From Bacillus horti (lineage in GTDB: Bacteria; Bacillota; Bacilli; Caldalkalibacillales; JCM-10596): a DNA stretch of 64,000 nt. The notes below the pieces were generated by a model. It saw only the letters and a list, made by a program, of their open reading frames with translations, made no database searches and was not told the origin of the DNA. The DNA is taken from positions 28,326-92,325 of the forward strand of contig NZ_JAUSTY010000020.1 of NCBI RefSeq assembly GCF_030813115.1, given 5' to 3'. This document shows positions 44,130-53,835 of this stretch, piece after piece; within the stretch, counting starts at the first letter, position 1, and each line of letters begins with the position of its first letter. The position numbers and the translations under genes are program-made.

Positions 44130-45596
44130 ATGGTGACACTAGAAAAAAAGGAGAACACCTATTTAAACTTTATCAGCGGAGCTTGGGTAGCGTCAGCAAA
44201 GGGAACAACGAAAGCCAGCTCAAACCCATTCAACCCCGAGGATATTGTTGGACATATTCAAATGTCAACAAGTGCTGATGTAGATCATGCTGTTTCCGCA
44301 GCCAAAGCGGCAAAAAAGTCATGGAAAAAGTTATCTGGACAAGAGAGAGGTCATTATTTATATAAAACAGCTGATATTTTAGAAAGTAGAATCGATGAAA
44401 TCGCGGAGTGTATGACTCGTGAGATGGGGAAAACGCTACCTGAGGCCAAAGGGGAGACCGCAAGAGGAGTAGCTATTCTTCGCTATTATGTGGGTGAGGG
44501 AATGCGTAAAGTAGGGGATGTAATTCCATCAACTGACCCTAAGGCGTTAATGTTTACCACGCGTGTTCCATTAGGTGTGGTTGGGGTTATTTCACCTTGG
44601 AATTTTCCGGTAGCGATTCCTATTTGGAAAATTGCACCTGCGCTTATTTATGGAAATACAGTAGTCATTAAGCCTGCCTTTGAGACGTCGGTAACATGTG
44701 TCAAGGTGATACAATGCTTTGAAGAGGCAGGAATACCTGCAGGTGTATTGAATATGATTACTGGTGCCGGATCTGTGGTAGGTCAAGGACTAGCCGAGCA
44801 TCAGGATGTAAATGCAATTACATTTACTGGGTCGAATGAGGTAGGAAAAAGAATCGGTCAGCAGGCCCTAGAGCGAGGGGCAAAATACCAGCTTGAAATG
44901 GGCGGAAAAAATCCTGTTATTGTGGCTACGGACGCAGATTTAGATCTTGCTGTTGAATCGACGATAAGCGGTGCATTTCGCTCAACTGGTCAAAAGTGTA
45001 CAGCGACAAGTCGTGTTATTGTGCAAGGTGCTATTTACGATGAATTTAAAAACAAGCTTTTAGCTAAGGTAAAAGAAATTACGGTCGGGGATGGTCTACA
45101 AGAAGGAATATGGATGGGACCATGTGCAAGTGAAAACCAGTTGAACACCATTCTGTCATACATTGAGAAAGGTAAAGAGGAAGGGGCAACACTGCTTTCA
45201 GGTGGTAAACGTTTGACCAATGCTCCCTATGATAAAGGTTTTTTTGTTGAACCAACGATCTTTGAGCATGTTACATCAGATATGAGTATTGCACAGGAAG
45301 AGATTTTTGGACCAGTGATTGCCTTGCTACAAGTAGAGCATTTAGAGCAGGCTTTAGATCTGGCTAATGATGTTCAGTTTGGGCTAAGTGCTTCTATATT
45401 CACTAGAGATATTCAAAACATCCTCTCCTTTATTGAAGAAATGGATGCTGGACTTGTCCGTATTAATGCCGAAAGTGCCGGGGTTGAGCTACAGGCACCG
45501 TTCGGAGGTATGAAAAACTCAAGCTCACATTCACGGGAGCAAGGAGAGGCAGCAAAGGAGTTTTTTACAGCTATCAAGACCGTGTTTGTAAAGTAA
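44130..45596 (+). CDS. 2,5-dioxovalerate (alpha-ketoglutarate semialdehyde) dehydrogenase
   Basis: NAD(P)-dependent aldehyde dehydrogenase (488 aa) that would oxidise the KdgD product to 2-oxoglutarate. Catalytic C290 (GQKCTATS), E256 (LEMGGKNP) and the oxyanion N158 (PWNF) are all present. The family resembles B. subtilis YcbD. ATG 44130 follows AGAGGAGGACTA. Its place between kdgD and garD defines its substrate better than its sequence does. Confidence 0.9.
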   Translation: MVTLEKKENTYLNFISGAWVASAKGTTKASSNPFNPEDIVGHIQMSTSADVDHAVSAAKAAKKSWKKLSGQERGHYLYKTADILESRIDEIAECMTREMGKTLPEAKGETARGVAILRYYVGEGMRKVGDVIPSTDPKALMFTTRVPLGVVGVISPWNFPVAIPIWKIAPALIYGNTVVIKPAFETSVTCVKVIQCFEEAGIPAGVLNMITGAGSVVGQGLAEHQDVNAITFTGSNEVGKRIGQQALERGAKYQLEMGGKNPVIVATDADLDLAVESTISGAFRSTGQKCTATSRVIVQGAIYDEFKNKLLAKVKEITVGDGLQEGIWMGPCASENQLNTILSYIEKGKEEGATLLSGGKRLTNAPYDKGFFVEPTIFEHVTSDMSIAQEEIFGPVIALLQVEHLEQALDLANDVQFGLSASIFTRDIQNILSFIEEMDAGLVRINAESAGVELQAPFGGMKNSSSHSREQGEAAKEFFTAIKTVFVK

Positions 45597-45621
45597 AGTT
45601 TTCATCAAAGGAGCGAGCTGT

Positions 45622-47157
45622 ATGTCTTTAGAAACGCACCAAAATGAAGTGCCTCGTTATATTAAAGTTAACGCTGAAGATAATGTGGCCATTATCGTGA
45701 ATTCTGGAGGGCTTAAAGCAGGAGCAGAGTTTCCTTGTGGTTTAAAGCTAGTTGACGATGTTCCTCAAGGACATAAGCTGGCTTTAACAGATATTGAACA
45801 GAATGAGCAGATTATACGATACGGGGAAGTAATTGGCCATGCGTCAGTTTCAATCTTGAAAGGAAGCTGGGTGAAGGAATCCTACGTCATACTACCAACT
45901 CCCCCTGAGCTCGACACACTACCAATCGCAACCAAACATGTTGATCCCCTTCCTCCACTTGAAGGATACACTTTCGAGGGATATCGAAATCCAGATGGAA
46001 GTGCAGGGATTAAAAATATCCTTGGCATTTCAACAAGTGTCCAATGTGTGGTAGGTGTATTGAATTTCGCTGTAGAACAAATTAAGGAAAGGATCTTACC
46101 GAAATACCCAAACGTCGATGATGTAGTAGCTATTAATCATGCGTATGGCTGTGGAGTAGCCATTCAAGCTCCAGATGCTCAAATCCCCATTCGTACCCTG
46201 CAAAGCCTTGCTTTACACCCTAATCTGGGGGGAGAGGTTCTTGTCGTAGGTCTAGGTTGTGAGAAGCTACGTCCTGAGAGATTGGTTCCAGATGGACAAG
46301 AGAATCATATCCTTTCGTTGCAGGAGCAACAGGGCTTTGGTGAAATGGTTCAGAAAATCATGGACATGGCTGAGGAGCGTTTAAAGAGATTAAATAAAAG
46401 AGTACGTGTCACCTGTTCTGCTTCTGATTTAGTCATAGGGCTACAATGCGGTGGTAGCGATGCCTTCACAGGTGTTACCGCTAATCCAGCAGTAGGTTAT
46501 GCGGCAGACCTATTTGTTAGAGCAGGAGCAACTGTGCTATTTTCCGAGGTGACAGAAGTACGTGATGCTGTTCATCTATTAACGCCTCGTGCTGTTAATA
46601 ATCAAGTGGGTCAAGCCTTGATCAGCGAAATGGAATGGTATGATAATTATTTGAAGAAAGGAGAGTCTGACCGTAGTGCTAATCCTTCACCAGGCAATAA
46701 AAAGGGGGGATTGGTCAATGTGGTAGAAAAATCTCTTGGCTCTATCGTCAAGTCTGGTAGTAGCCTGATCTCCGGTGTTCTGTCCCCTGGAGAAAGAGCT
46801 ATTCAAAAAGGCTTGCTTTTTGCCTCAACACCTGCAAGTGATTTTGTTTGTGGAACACTCCAGCTTGCATCTGGTATGCACCTTCAGGTTTTTACTACTG
46901 GTAGAGGTACTCCTTACGGATTAGCGATGGCTCCAGTTATCAAAGTATCAACACGAACTGATCTAAAGGAGCAATGGAGTGATTTAATAGACATTAATGC
47001 TGGAAGTATTGCGACTGGTGAGGCAACTATTGAACAGGTTGGTTGGGAGCTCTTTCATTTTATCTTAGACGTGGCCAGTGGTCGAAAACAAACATGGGCA
47101 GAGGCATGGAAGCTGAACAACGATCTAAGCTTATTTAATCCCGCACCAATAACTTAG
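45622..47157 (+). CDS. garD: Galactarate dehydratase (UxaA/GarD family)
   Basis: A 511-aa dehydratase converting galactarate to 5-dehydro-4-deoxyglucarate. The N-terminal SAF-like domain (about 12-95) is followed by the UxaA catalytic part with [28 protein letters not shown] and [14 protein letters not shown] 45622 follows AAAGGAGCGAG. The B. subtilis operon also has gudD (glucarate dehydratase) and gudP (transporter); neither is seen here, so import must be encoded elsewhere and only galactarate entry is visible. A terminator follows. Confidence 0.92.
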   Translation: MSLETHQNEVPRYIKVNAEDNVAIIVNSGGLKAGAEFPCGLKLVDDVPQGHKLALTDIEQNEQIIRYGEVIGHASVSILKGSWVKESYVILPTPPELDTLPIATKHVDPLPPLEGYTFEGYRNPDGSAGIKNILGISTSVQCVVGVLNFAVEQIKERILPKYPNVDDVVAINHAYGCGVAIQAPDAQIPIRTLQSLALHPNLGGEVLVVGLGCEKLRPERLVPDGQENHILSLQEQQGFGEMVQKIMDMAEERLKRLNKRVRVTCSASDLVIGLQCGGSDAFTGVTANPAVGYAADLFVRAGATVLFSEVTEVRDAVHLLTPRAVNNQVGQALISEMEWYDNYLKKGESDRSANPSPGNKKGGLVNVVEKSLGSIVKSGSSLISGVLSPGERAIQKGLLFASTPASDFVCGTLQLASGMHLQVFTTGRGTPYGLAMAPVIKVSTRTDLKEQWSDLIDINAGSIATGEATIEQVGWELFHFILDVASGRKQTWAEAWKLNNDLSLFNPAPIT

Positions 47158-47191
47158 TTTATCTCAAGTCAAATGAAAGTTTTACCAGAGT

Positions 47192-47222
47192 TAGAGCCAA
47201 CTTAAACGTTAGGCTCTTTTTC
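47192..47222 (+). terminator. Terminator after garD
   Basis: TTAGAGCC / GGCTCTTTTT with an AAC..GTT inner pairing and a T tail. Confidence 0.8.
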
Positions 47223-47237
47223 TTTGATTATTTTACT

Positions 47238-47246
47238 TGCTATAAT
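47238..47246 (+). promoter_or_regulatory. Extended -10 promoter before the VOC gene
   Basis: TGCTATAAT, a perfect -10 with TGn, about 130 bases upstream of the VOC start; the -35 is poor. Confidence 0.5.
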
Positions 47247-47301
47247 GGGATAAATTTGGTAGTAATTTTTGTAAGAACATTATGAAAAGGGAGATGATTC
47301 T

Positions 47302-47325
47302 ATGAGACGGGCTATTTATGCTTAG
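47302..47325 (+). CDS. Possible 7-codon leader peptide
   Basis: MRRAIYA then TAG, with AAAAGGGAG a good distance upstream, lying between the promoter and the VOC gene. It could be a leader peptide, or the stub of a decayed gene: the same residues open many serine recombinases. There is no other support. Confidence 0.3.
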   Translation: MRRAIYA

Positions 47326-47375
47326 GTGGATGCTGTTGCCGTTCTCGAGTAAATTTAAATTAGGAGGAAATTATA

Positions 47376-48197
47376 ATGAAATCATTATTTAGTAGAATTA
47401 ATGCTGTCTATCTACCTGTCACACAATTGGAGCACTCAATAAAGTGGTATGAGGATGTTTTAGGGTTTGAGCTAGAGCACGTTTGGGAAAATGATAGAGA
47501 AAGAGGAGCCTTTTTTAAAATATATCGTGGGGATGCTCAGTTAGGTTTAGTACAATCTATGGTGACAAATAACGAATTTAAGAGCAGCAAATACATAAAT
47601 GCTTCTTTAGGAACAGCAGCTTTTAATCTATATTGTGTGGATGCCAAATATACATATGAGCAATTGAAAGAAAAGGGTGCTCACCTTACCACATTTAGAG
47701 AGGAGGAGCCGACTCACTGTTTTGTTGTCATTGATCCTGATGACAACTATCTTGGTGTGGTGCAGGAAGTGAACCTTGCGGAAAATGTATATTATGGAAT
47801 ATATGAAGAAATCTATCCTCGATTAAGAGAGATGGAATTATTTGATGGTGTTGCTGCTAAATTTTTGCCTGTACATGATATAGAAGCCGCCATAGATTGG
47901 TACACGAACTTCTTTCAAATGGGACTTATAGATCATTGGAAGCTCGGGGCAGATTTAAAGCTTGAATCTAAATCAGGCTGGTTAGGTCTTGTTTCACTTG
48001 AGGATAGTGAGCCGATACGTTATACGAATTCAAATGACTTGACTCCATTCGTTGGTATAGAATCTCCTGCATTAGACGAAGCTTATCAGTGGCTAAAAGA
48101 AAAGGGAGTGAAAGTTACTCAAATAAGTGATCAAGCTCCCAAGCACTTTGACTTAGAGGATTTAACCGGCAATGTGATACGAGTTACTGAGGCTTGA
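47376..48197 (+). CDS. Two-domain VOC (glyoxalase/extradiol-dioxygenase fold) protein
   Basis: A 273-aa protein with two vicinal-oxygen-chelate domains (about 6-135 and 158-272). Each has the pattern in which a beta-strand leads to SIKWYEDVLGF or AIDWYTNFFQM, and a late acidic strand (DPDDNYLGVV; DLTGNVIRV). Several expected metal residues are hydrophobic or absent, so it may be a binding protein rather than an enzyme. ATG 47376 follows TTAGGAGGAAATTATA. It lies just after the galactarate operon but has its own promoter. Confidence 0.8.
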   Translation: MKSLFSRINAVYLPVTQLEHSIKWYEDVLGFELEHVWENDRERGAFFKIYRGDAQLGLVQSMVTNNEFKSSKYINASLGTAAFNLYCVDAKYTYEQLKEKGAHLTTFREEEPTHCFVVIDPDDNYLGVVQEVNLAENVYYGIYEEIYPRLREMELFDGVAAKFLPVHDIEAAIDWYTNFFQMGLIDHWKLGADLKLESKSGWLGLVSLEDSEPIRYTNSNDLTPFVGIESPALDEAYQWLKEKGVKVTQISDQAPKHFDLEDLTGNVIRVTEA

Positions 48198-48225
48198 TCT
48201 AGCCAATGAACATTTACTCCAAGTA

Positions 48226-48234
48226 TGCTATAAT
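48226..48234 (+). promoter_or_regulatory. Extended -10 promoter of pyc
   Basis: TGCTATAAT, with a TGAACA at about 16 bases upstream as a possible weak -35. Confidence 0.5.
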
Positions 48235-48289
48235 TAATTCAATTTTACATTTATTAAAGCCTATCATAGAGGGAGGGTAACACGGAGAT

Positions 48290-51200
48290 ATGAATGAAGT
48301 CCAAACATTTTCAAAAGTATTAGTGGCGAATCGTGGAGAGATAGCGATTCGTATCTTTCGTGCATGTACTGAGCTAAATATCCGTACAGTGGCTATATAT
48401 TCCGAAGAGGATGAAACGAGCCTACATCGATTTAAAGCGGATGAAGCTTATTTGGTAGGCAGAGGAAAAAAACCAATTGAGGCCTATTTAGATATTGAAG
48501 GTATCATTGAAATTGCTAAGCGTAATGAAGTTGAGGCAATCCATCCTGGTTATGGGTTTTTGTCTGAAAATTCAACCTTTGCGAAAAGGTGTAAGGAAGA
48601 AAACATAACGTTCATTGGTCCGGATGAGACACTTTTAAATAAATTCGGAGACAAGGTGGAGGCTAGAAAACAAGCCTTAGAAGCGGGCCTTCCAGTCATA
48701 CCAGGGACGGATGAGCCTGTAGATTCGTACCAAGAGGTTGTATTATTTGCCAAGCAGTATGGTTATCCCTTTATCATAAAAGCCGCTTCTGGTGGTGGTG
48801 GACGTGGGATGAGAATTGTACGTTCTCGTGATGAGTTGGAGGAAGCATTTGGAAGAGCTAAGTCTGAAGCACACGCTTCCTTTGGAAATGCTGCTGTATA
48901 TGTGGAGAAGTATATTGAAAACCCTAAGCATATTGAAGTTCAAGTGGTTGGAGATACACATGGACATATTCTTCATTTATTTGAACGCGATTGCTCTGTT
49001 CAAAGGAGATATCAGAAGGTTGTGGAGGTTGCCCCTAGCGTTTCTTTAAGTGAGGAGCTAAGAGAGCAGATCTGTGAAGCTGCTGTACAATTAATGAAGC
49101 ATGTGCAATATGTAAATGCCGGTACGGTGGAGTTTTTAGTCACTAAGGATGAGTTTTATTTTATTGAAGTTAACCCACGGATACAGGTTGAACATACTAT
49201 TACAGAGCTTATTACAGGTTATGATATTGTCCAGACTCAGATCTTAATTTCAAGTGGCTATGAGTTACATGGTGATGCTATTGGGCTCCCCACACAGGAT
49301 AAATTGGATTGGCGTGGGTATGCCATCCAATGTCGTGTAACCACAGAGGACCCTGCTAATTCCTTTATGCCTGATACAGGGAAAATTCTTGCCTATCGGA
49401 CAGGCGGTGGGTTTGGAACGCGTTTAGATGCAGGAAATGGCTTTGCTGGGGCTGTCATTTCTCCACATTATGACTCTTTACTCGTTAAATTATCGACCTG
49501 GGCGATGTCCTATGACCAAGCGGCCAAAAAAATGCTACGCAACCTGAAAGAGCTCCGTATCAGGGGAGTTAAAACAAATATTCCTTTTCTTGAAAATGTG
49601 ATTCAGCACGAAAACTTTTTGAGTGGAAAGTATGATACATCATTTGTTGATGAGACGACATCCCTATTTGAATTCCAGAAGAAGCGTGATAGAGGAACAA
49701 AAATGCTTCAATTTATAGGGAATACGATCGTCAATGGCTACCCCGGGCTAGAGCATCAGAAGAAGCCAGCCTTAAAGCCACCACGGAAGCCTATGATTCC
49801 TTATCAGCAATCTGTTTCAGATGGAACAAAGCAGATATTAGACCAACAAGGTCCTGAAGGTCTAGTTAACTGGATTAAGGAACAAAAGCAGGTACTTCTA
49901 ACAGATACAACATTCCGCGATGCTCATCAATCGCTTTATGCTACTCGTTTTAGAACGTATGATTTAGCACAAATAGCAGAGGCTACAAGTCTTTATGGAG
50001 CTGACCTGTTCTCCCTTGAAATGTGGGGAGGGGCTACATTTGATGTGAGCATGAGATTTTTGAAGGAGGATCCTTGGGAGAGGCTTGATACATTAAGACA
50101 ACGTATTCCTAATGTTCTTTTTCAAATGCTGTTACGTGGAGCGAATGCGGTAGGGTATAAAAACTACCCTGACCAAGTGATTAAAGAATTCGTAAAGGAA
50201 TCTGCTGCTCATGGAATTGATGTATTCCGTATTTTTGATAGCTTGAACTGGATAGAAGGAATGAGGCTGGCTATTGAAGCTGTTCGAGAGGCAGGGAAGC
50301 TTGCTGAAGCGTCAATTTGCTATACAGGTGATATTCATGATTCATCACGTTCAAAATACAATCTACAGTATTATGTCAACATGGCTAAAGAGCTTGAGCA
50401 AGCAGGAGCCCATATATTAGCGATTAAGGACATGGCTGGACTGCTTAAGCCTTATGCGGCCTATGAGCTTATTTCAGCGTTAAAGAATCATACAGATCTT
50501 CCAATCCATTTACACACGCATGATACTAGTGGAAATGGGATAGCGATGTATCTGAAAGCAGTTGAGGCAGGGGTTGATATTGTCGATGTGGCGATAAGCT
50601 CCTTGTCAGGATTAACCTCACAGCCTAGCTTAAATGCTTTGCTTGCTAGTATAGGGCCAGATAAAAGGAGTTCAGGTTTAAAGCTAGATGAAATGGAGCG
50701 TCTCAGTCAATATTGGGAGGATGTTAACCAGTATTACTCTGGATTTCATTCCGGCATGAGTTCTAGTAGCACGGAGGTTTATCAGCATGAAATGCCTGGT
50801 GGACAATATAGCAATCTTCAACAGCAGGCTAAAGCTGTTGGCTTAGCCTCACGCTGGGAGGAAGTAAAGAAGATGTACCAAACGGTTAACTTTATGTTCG
50901 GAGATATTGTAAAGGTTACGCCTTCCTCCAAAGTGGTTGGAGATATGACTTTGTTTATGGTGCAAAATAATTTGACGGAGGAGGATATTTATGAGCAAGG
51001 TTCTTCCTTAAGCTTTCCAGACTCCGTGGTGGAGCTATTTCAAGGTTATCTAGGGCAACCACATGGAGGCTTCCCTGAGAAGCTCCAAAAGATTATTTTA
51101 AATGGCAGAGACGCAATCACATGTAGACCAGGAGAGCTATTAGAGCCTGTTAACCTAGAGGAAACTAAGAAAATGCTTGAAAAGAAATATGAGCGAGATA

Positions 51201-51733
51201 TGAAAGAGCACGAGGTACTGTCCTATCTTTTGTATCCTCAGGTTTTTGAGGAGTACCAAGAACATTATGCTACGTATGCAGATGTTTCAGTTATTGAAAC
51301 GCCAACCTTTTTCTATGGTTTAAAGCTAGGGGAAGAGATTGCTGTAGAGATGGAGCAGGGGAAAACACTAATTATTAAATTAGTATCTGTTGGACAGCGG
51401 CAGGCAGATGGAACAAAAATCATATACTTTGAGCTCAACGGTCAGCCACGAGAGGTTACAATTGTCGATCAAAGTGCGCCACAGGATACAGCAGTGAAGC
51501 AAAAGGCGGAAAAAGGCAACCCTAATCATATTGGAGCAACTATGCCAGGAACGGTCGTGAACGTGCTCATTCAAGAAGGGGATACAGTTAAAAAAGGTGA
51601 GCATTTAATGGTAACAGAAGCCATGAAAATGGAAACAACTGTTCAAGCTCCGAAGGATGGGAAAGTTAGTCGTGTACTGGTTAAAGAGAGGGAAAGTATT
51701 ACGACAGGAGAGCTTTTGATTATTCTGGAATAA
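48290..51733 (+). CDS. pyc: Pyruvate carboxylase
   Basis: Biotin enzyme (1147 aa, full length) making oxaloacetate from pyruvate and bicarbonate to refill the TCA cycle. Order: biotin carboxylase (about 8-460, with the glycine-rich AASGGGGRGM and VNPRIQVEHT), carboxyltransferase (about 530-800, with LTDTTFRDAHQSL), PC allosteric region, and the C-terminal biotin domain with K1113 in EAMKMET. ATG 48290 has GAGGGAGG somewhat far upstream. A TGCTATAAT promoter lies at 48226-48234. It corresponds to pycA after ftsW in B. subtilis. Confidence 0.96.
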   Translation: MNEVQTFSKVLVANRGEIAIRIFRACTELNIRTVAIYSEEDETSLHRFKADEAYLVGRGKKPIEAYLDIEGIIEIAKRNEVEAIHPGYGFLSENSTFAKRCKEENITFIGPDETLLNKFGDKVEARKQALEAGLPVIPGTDEPVDSYQEVVLFAKQYGYPFIIKAASGGGGRGMRIVRSRDELEEAFGRAKSEAHASFGNAAVYVEKYIENPKHIEVQVVGDTHGHILHLFERDCSVQRRYQKVVEVAPSVSLSEELREQICEAAVQLMKHVQYVNAGTVEFLVTKDEFYFIEVNPRIQVEHTITELITGYDIVQTQILISSGYELHGDAIGLPTQDKLDWRGYAIQCRVTTEDPANSFMPDTGKILAYRTGGGFGTRLDAGNGFAGAVISPHYDSLLVKLSTWAMSYDQAAKKMLRNLKELRIRGVKTNIPFLENVIQHENFLSGKYDTSFVDETTSLFEFQKKRDRGTKMLQFIGNTIVNGYPGLEHQKKPALKPPRKPMIPYQQSVSDGTKQILDQQGPEGLVNWIKEQKQVLLTDTTFRDAHQSLYATRFRTYDLAQIAEATSLYGADLFSLEMWGGATFDVSMRFLKEDPWERLDTLRQRIPNVLFQMLLRGANAVGYKNYPDQVIKEFVKESAAHGIDVFRIFDSLNWIEGMRLAIEAVREAGKLAEASICYTGDIHDSSRSKYNLQYYVNMAKELEQAGAHILAIKDMAGLLKPYAAYELISALKNHTDLPIHLHTHDTSGNGIAMYLKAVEAGVDIVDVAISSLSGLTSQPSLNALLASIGPDKRSSGLKLDEMERLSQYWEDVNQYYSGFHSGMSSSSTEVYQHEMPGGQYSNLQQQAKAVGLASRWEEVKKMYQTVNFMFGDIVKVTPSSKVVGDMTLFMVQNNLTEEDIYEQGSSLSFPDSVVELFQGYLGQPHGGFPEKLQKIILNGRDAITCRPGELLEPVNLEETKKMLEKKYERDMKEHEVLSYLLYPQVFEEYQEHYATYADVSVIETPTFFYGLKLGEEIAVEMEQGKTLIIKLVSVGQRQADGTKIIYFELNGQPREVTIVDQSAPQDTAVKQKAEKGNPNHIGATMPGTVVNVLIQEGDTVKKGEHLMVTEAMKMETTVQAPKDGKVSRVLVKERESITTGELLIILE

Positions 51734-51822
51734 TGCTAGAATTGAATGAGAATATAGATAAAATGTATAGCAAATGATTTCATGAACGAAACTTGGTATG
51801 TAATGAAGTGTAGGAGGTCCAG

Positions 51823-52149
51823 ATGGGCATTATATATGGTGTAGCTGCGGTGGGATTTATTCTCTTTCTGCTTGTTTTAACCCGAACGGTAAGCTGGAGT
51901 TCTCAATCTGAGTGGACCAGTCTAGAAGGGGCAGAGGGAGAGCATGGAGAAGTTCGCCAGTGGGCTGCCATGCTAGAAGGAAAGCAGATTCAAACACGAG
52001 TAGAGTTAAAAAGAAAAATGACAACCCTGCGACTGCTATACTCAAATAAGGATGAAGCCATGATTAAGGTTCGTCTAGCTGATCATCAGAAAGCAAAAGA
52101 ATTATTTCAAGTGTATCAGCAACAACAGGAAAATAAAGCTAGCCATTAA
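51823..52149 (+). CDS. Single-span protein with a DUF2007-like tail
   Basis: A 108-aa protein with one N-terminal span (about 3-22) and a soluble cytosolic part. The end (MLEGKQIQTRVELKR, then MIKVRLADHQKAKELFQVY) resembles DUF2007 putative signal-transducing proteins, but the match is weak. ATG 51823 follows TAGGAGGTCC. It starts 90 bases after pyc with no terminator between, so it may share the pyc transcript. A large terminator follows. Confidence 0.65.
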   Translation: MGIIYGVAAVGFILFLLVLTRTVSWSSQSEWTSLEGAEGEHGEVRQWAAMLEGKQIQTRVELKRKMTTLRLLYSNKDEAMIKVRLADHQKAKELFQVYQQQQENKASH

Positions 52150-52157
52150 CTCTTTAC

Positions 52158-52207
52158 AAAAATCCCCCAATCACTTTAAGTCTAAAAAGTGTATTGGGGG
52201 ATTTTTT
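52158..52207. terminator. Strong terminator after the pyc transcript
   Basis: AAAAATCCCCCAAT pairs with ATTGGGGGATTTTT around an inner CACTT/AAGTG stem. Its A-rich left flank may also serve the convergent small gene. Confidence 0.9.
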
Positions 52208-52256
52208 AACAGATGAGAAAGTATAAAATTTGAAGTAAACATGGTATCAAATTTTA

Positions 52257-52385
52257 TCAGGTGGAGGGACGATTTGGTCCACTAAGCTTTTTATCGGTAG
52301 TAGTCACAGTACGATCATGGCCTCTTTTATTTTGATTTTCTTGTTGAATCTGTTCTTTGGAAGAATTGTTGTTTGCCTTGGACAT
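52257..52385 (-). CDS. Small hydrophilic protein (42 aa)
   Basis: Read from the minus strand: MSKANNNSSKEQIQQENQN, then KRGHDRTVTTTDKKLSGPNRPST. It is very hydrophilic, with no aromatic residues, and rich in Asn, Gln, Lys and Thr, like the minor small acid-soluble spore proteins or intrinsically disordered stress proteins. It starts at 52385 with AAAGGAGATGATAGC. I do not recognise an exact family. Confidence 0.7.
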   Translation of the reverse strand: MSKANNNSSKEQIQQENQNKRGHDRTVTTTDKKLSGPNRPST

Positions 52386-52600
52386 GCTATCATCTCCTTT
52401 ACTTTTTTAATTAATACTATTTAGGCTCGCTTTGGAGAGATGGCCCTCCTATTACTATGTACATTTTTAATAAATTTAAAAGGATATTAGGGAAATTTGT
52501 CGAATATAATACGTAACCTAAAAAACATCACTGTGGAACATGTATTTTTTATTCAAAAAGGGTATACCAGTAGTATAGAGCTGATATGTATAATTATACG

Positions 52601-52616
52601 GTGTAAGCGCTTTAAA
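52601..52616 (+). promoter_or_regulatory. cre-like site before the Asp23 gene
   Basis: GTGTAAGCGCTTTAAA, 14 of 16 to the cre consensus and identical to the acsA site. A TATAAT (52589-52594) lies just upstream, so a bound CcpA could block early elongation. Confidence 0.55.
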
Positions 52617-52730
52617 TTCTTGCTTTTCAGTGGGAAAGAAGCATAAAATAAGAGTAATAAAGTAAATGTCTGAAAATGTTGTTGCTTTTCTGAGTACGAC
52701 GTAAGTTTAAGAAGAAAGGTGGTAAGCAGC

Positions 52731-53117
52731 ATGAATGAGTGGAAGGGACATGGAATGATTAGAATTGCTGACGAAGTGGTAGCCGTTATTGCTCGAATTG
52801 CTACGCTAGAAACGGAAGGAATTGTAGGTATGTCTGGAGGGATAGCGGAAGGGATTGCTAAAAGAGTGAGTGGTAAATCCGTTCAAAAGGGAGTTCAGGT
52901 TACAATTGATGAGGATCGAGCGTATATTGATTTAAGGGTATCTGTAAGCTTTGGGCAAAGGATTGACAGAATCTGCAAGGAAGCACAAAGAAACGTTAAG
53001 GACATGGTTGAAAACATGACTGGTATTGAGGTGCAGGTTGTCAATGTACGAGTTGAAAGTGTTGATGTATCGCAGGCTAAGCAATCTTCTGTTAAGCTTG
53101 AAGCCGTTTATCTTTAA
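52731..53117 (+). CDS. Asp23/Gls24 family envelope-stress protein
   Basis: A 128-aa protein of the Asp23/Gls24 (YqhY/YloU) type: GMIRIADEVVAVIARIATLETEGI, GISGG-like MSGGIAEGI, IDLRVSVSFGQRI and the final VNVRVESVDV. Family members associate with the membrane through partner proteins, are abundant, and influence envelope or acetyl-CoA carboxylase balance. ATG 52731 follows AAAGGTGGTAAGCAGC. It is monocistronic, with a cre-like site upstream and a bidirectional terminator after. Confidence 0.88.
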   Translation: MNEWKGHGMIRIADEVVAVIARIATLETEGIVGMSGGIAEGIAKRVSGKSVQKGVQVTIDEDRAYIDLRVSVSFGQRIDRICKEAQRNVKDMVENMTGIEVQVVNVRVESVDVSQAKQSSVKLEAVYL

Positions 53118-53194
53118 CAAAAATACAGATGATCCACTAGCTAAGATGTCTTAGTTATGAAATTATATAACAGACTAGATAGAATATAGCAAAA

Positions 53195-53232
53195 GAAAAA
53201 GTGAGGTCTAAAGAACCTCACTTTTTCTTTTG
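53195..53232. terminator. Bidirectional terminator
   Basis: GAAAAAGTGAGGT / ACCTCACTTTTTC with a short loop, between the Asp23 gene and the convergent YugN-like gene. Confidence 0.9.
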
Positions 53233-53284
53233 CTCTTTTTTAAATCATTTCCTGCTCTACCGTTCAGGTAGAACATAAGTCAAA

Positions 53285-53635
53285 TTAAATAGATGAGCTT
53301 AATGTAGATAGGACTTTTTTAGCATGGTCTAAAATATGCTTAGGAAAATCATACTCATAGTCCATACCATGTGGATGTGTGTATCTTCCGATGTATGGAG
53401 TTCCTAGTTTAAGCATACTGTCTCTGTGTCCATCATCATGCACCTGCCCTTTAATTGACTCAGCTGGGACACGCAGATAATATCTTTCTTTCGTTTGTCT
53501 ATCATCATACTTTAAATCATAAGTTGCTTTGCTGTAATCCCAAGCCCAACGAACAAAACCTAATTCCTCTGTAGCGTGATCCAACTCAAGCAATGTGGCC
53601 TCTTTAGCTTCTAATCCTGTTCCTTCTATTTTCAT
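53285..53635 (-). CDS. YugN-like family protein
   Basis: A 116-aa soluble protein resembling B. subtilis YugN: MKIEGTGLEAKEATLLELD, then LGFVRWAWDYSKATYDLKY and RYYLRVPAESIKGQ, ending in a YIGRYTHPHGMDYEYDFP segment. Function is unknown, although a glucose-6-phosphate isomerase-linked neighbourhood is known in Bacillus. The start at 53635 follows AAAGGAGG; the longer frame to 53683 spans that ribosome site. It has its own unit. Confidence 0.82.
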   Translation of the reverse strand: MKIEGTGLEAKEATLLELDHATEELGFVRWAWDYSKATYDLKYDDRQTKERYYLRVPAESIKGQVHDDGHRDSMLKLGTPYIGRYTHPHGMDYEYDFPKHILDHAKKVLSTLSSSI

Positions 53636-53835
53636 ATTACGATTGCCTCCTTTGCCCAAAAGGTCCATGTTCAACATCTTCATAACATATTAATAATAGT
53701 AAAAAAAAAGCTTCGTTGCAATTAAATTCACGTATTTTTATGATTTAGACACAAAAATATGAATAAATTACCAGTTATCCTTAAGTAAGGAAAACTCCTT
53801 CTTAACACATTCTATAAAAGAAGGAGGAATTGATT

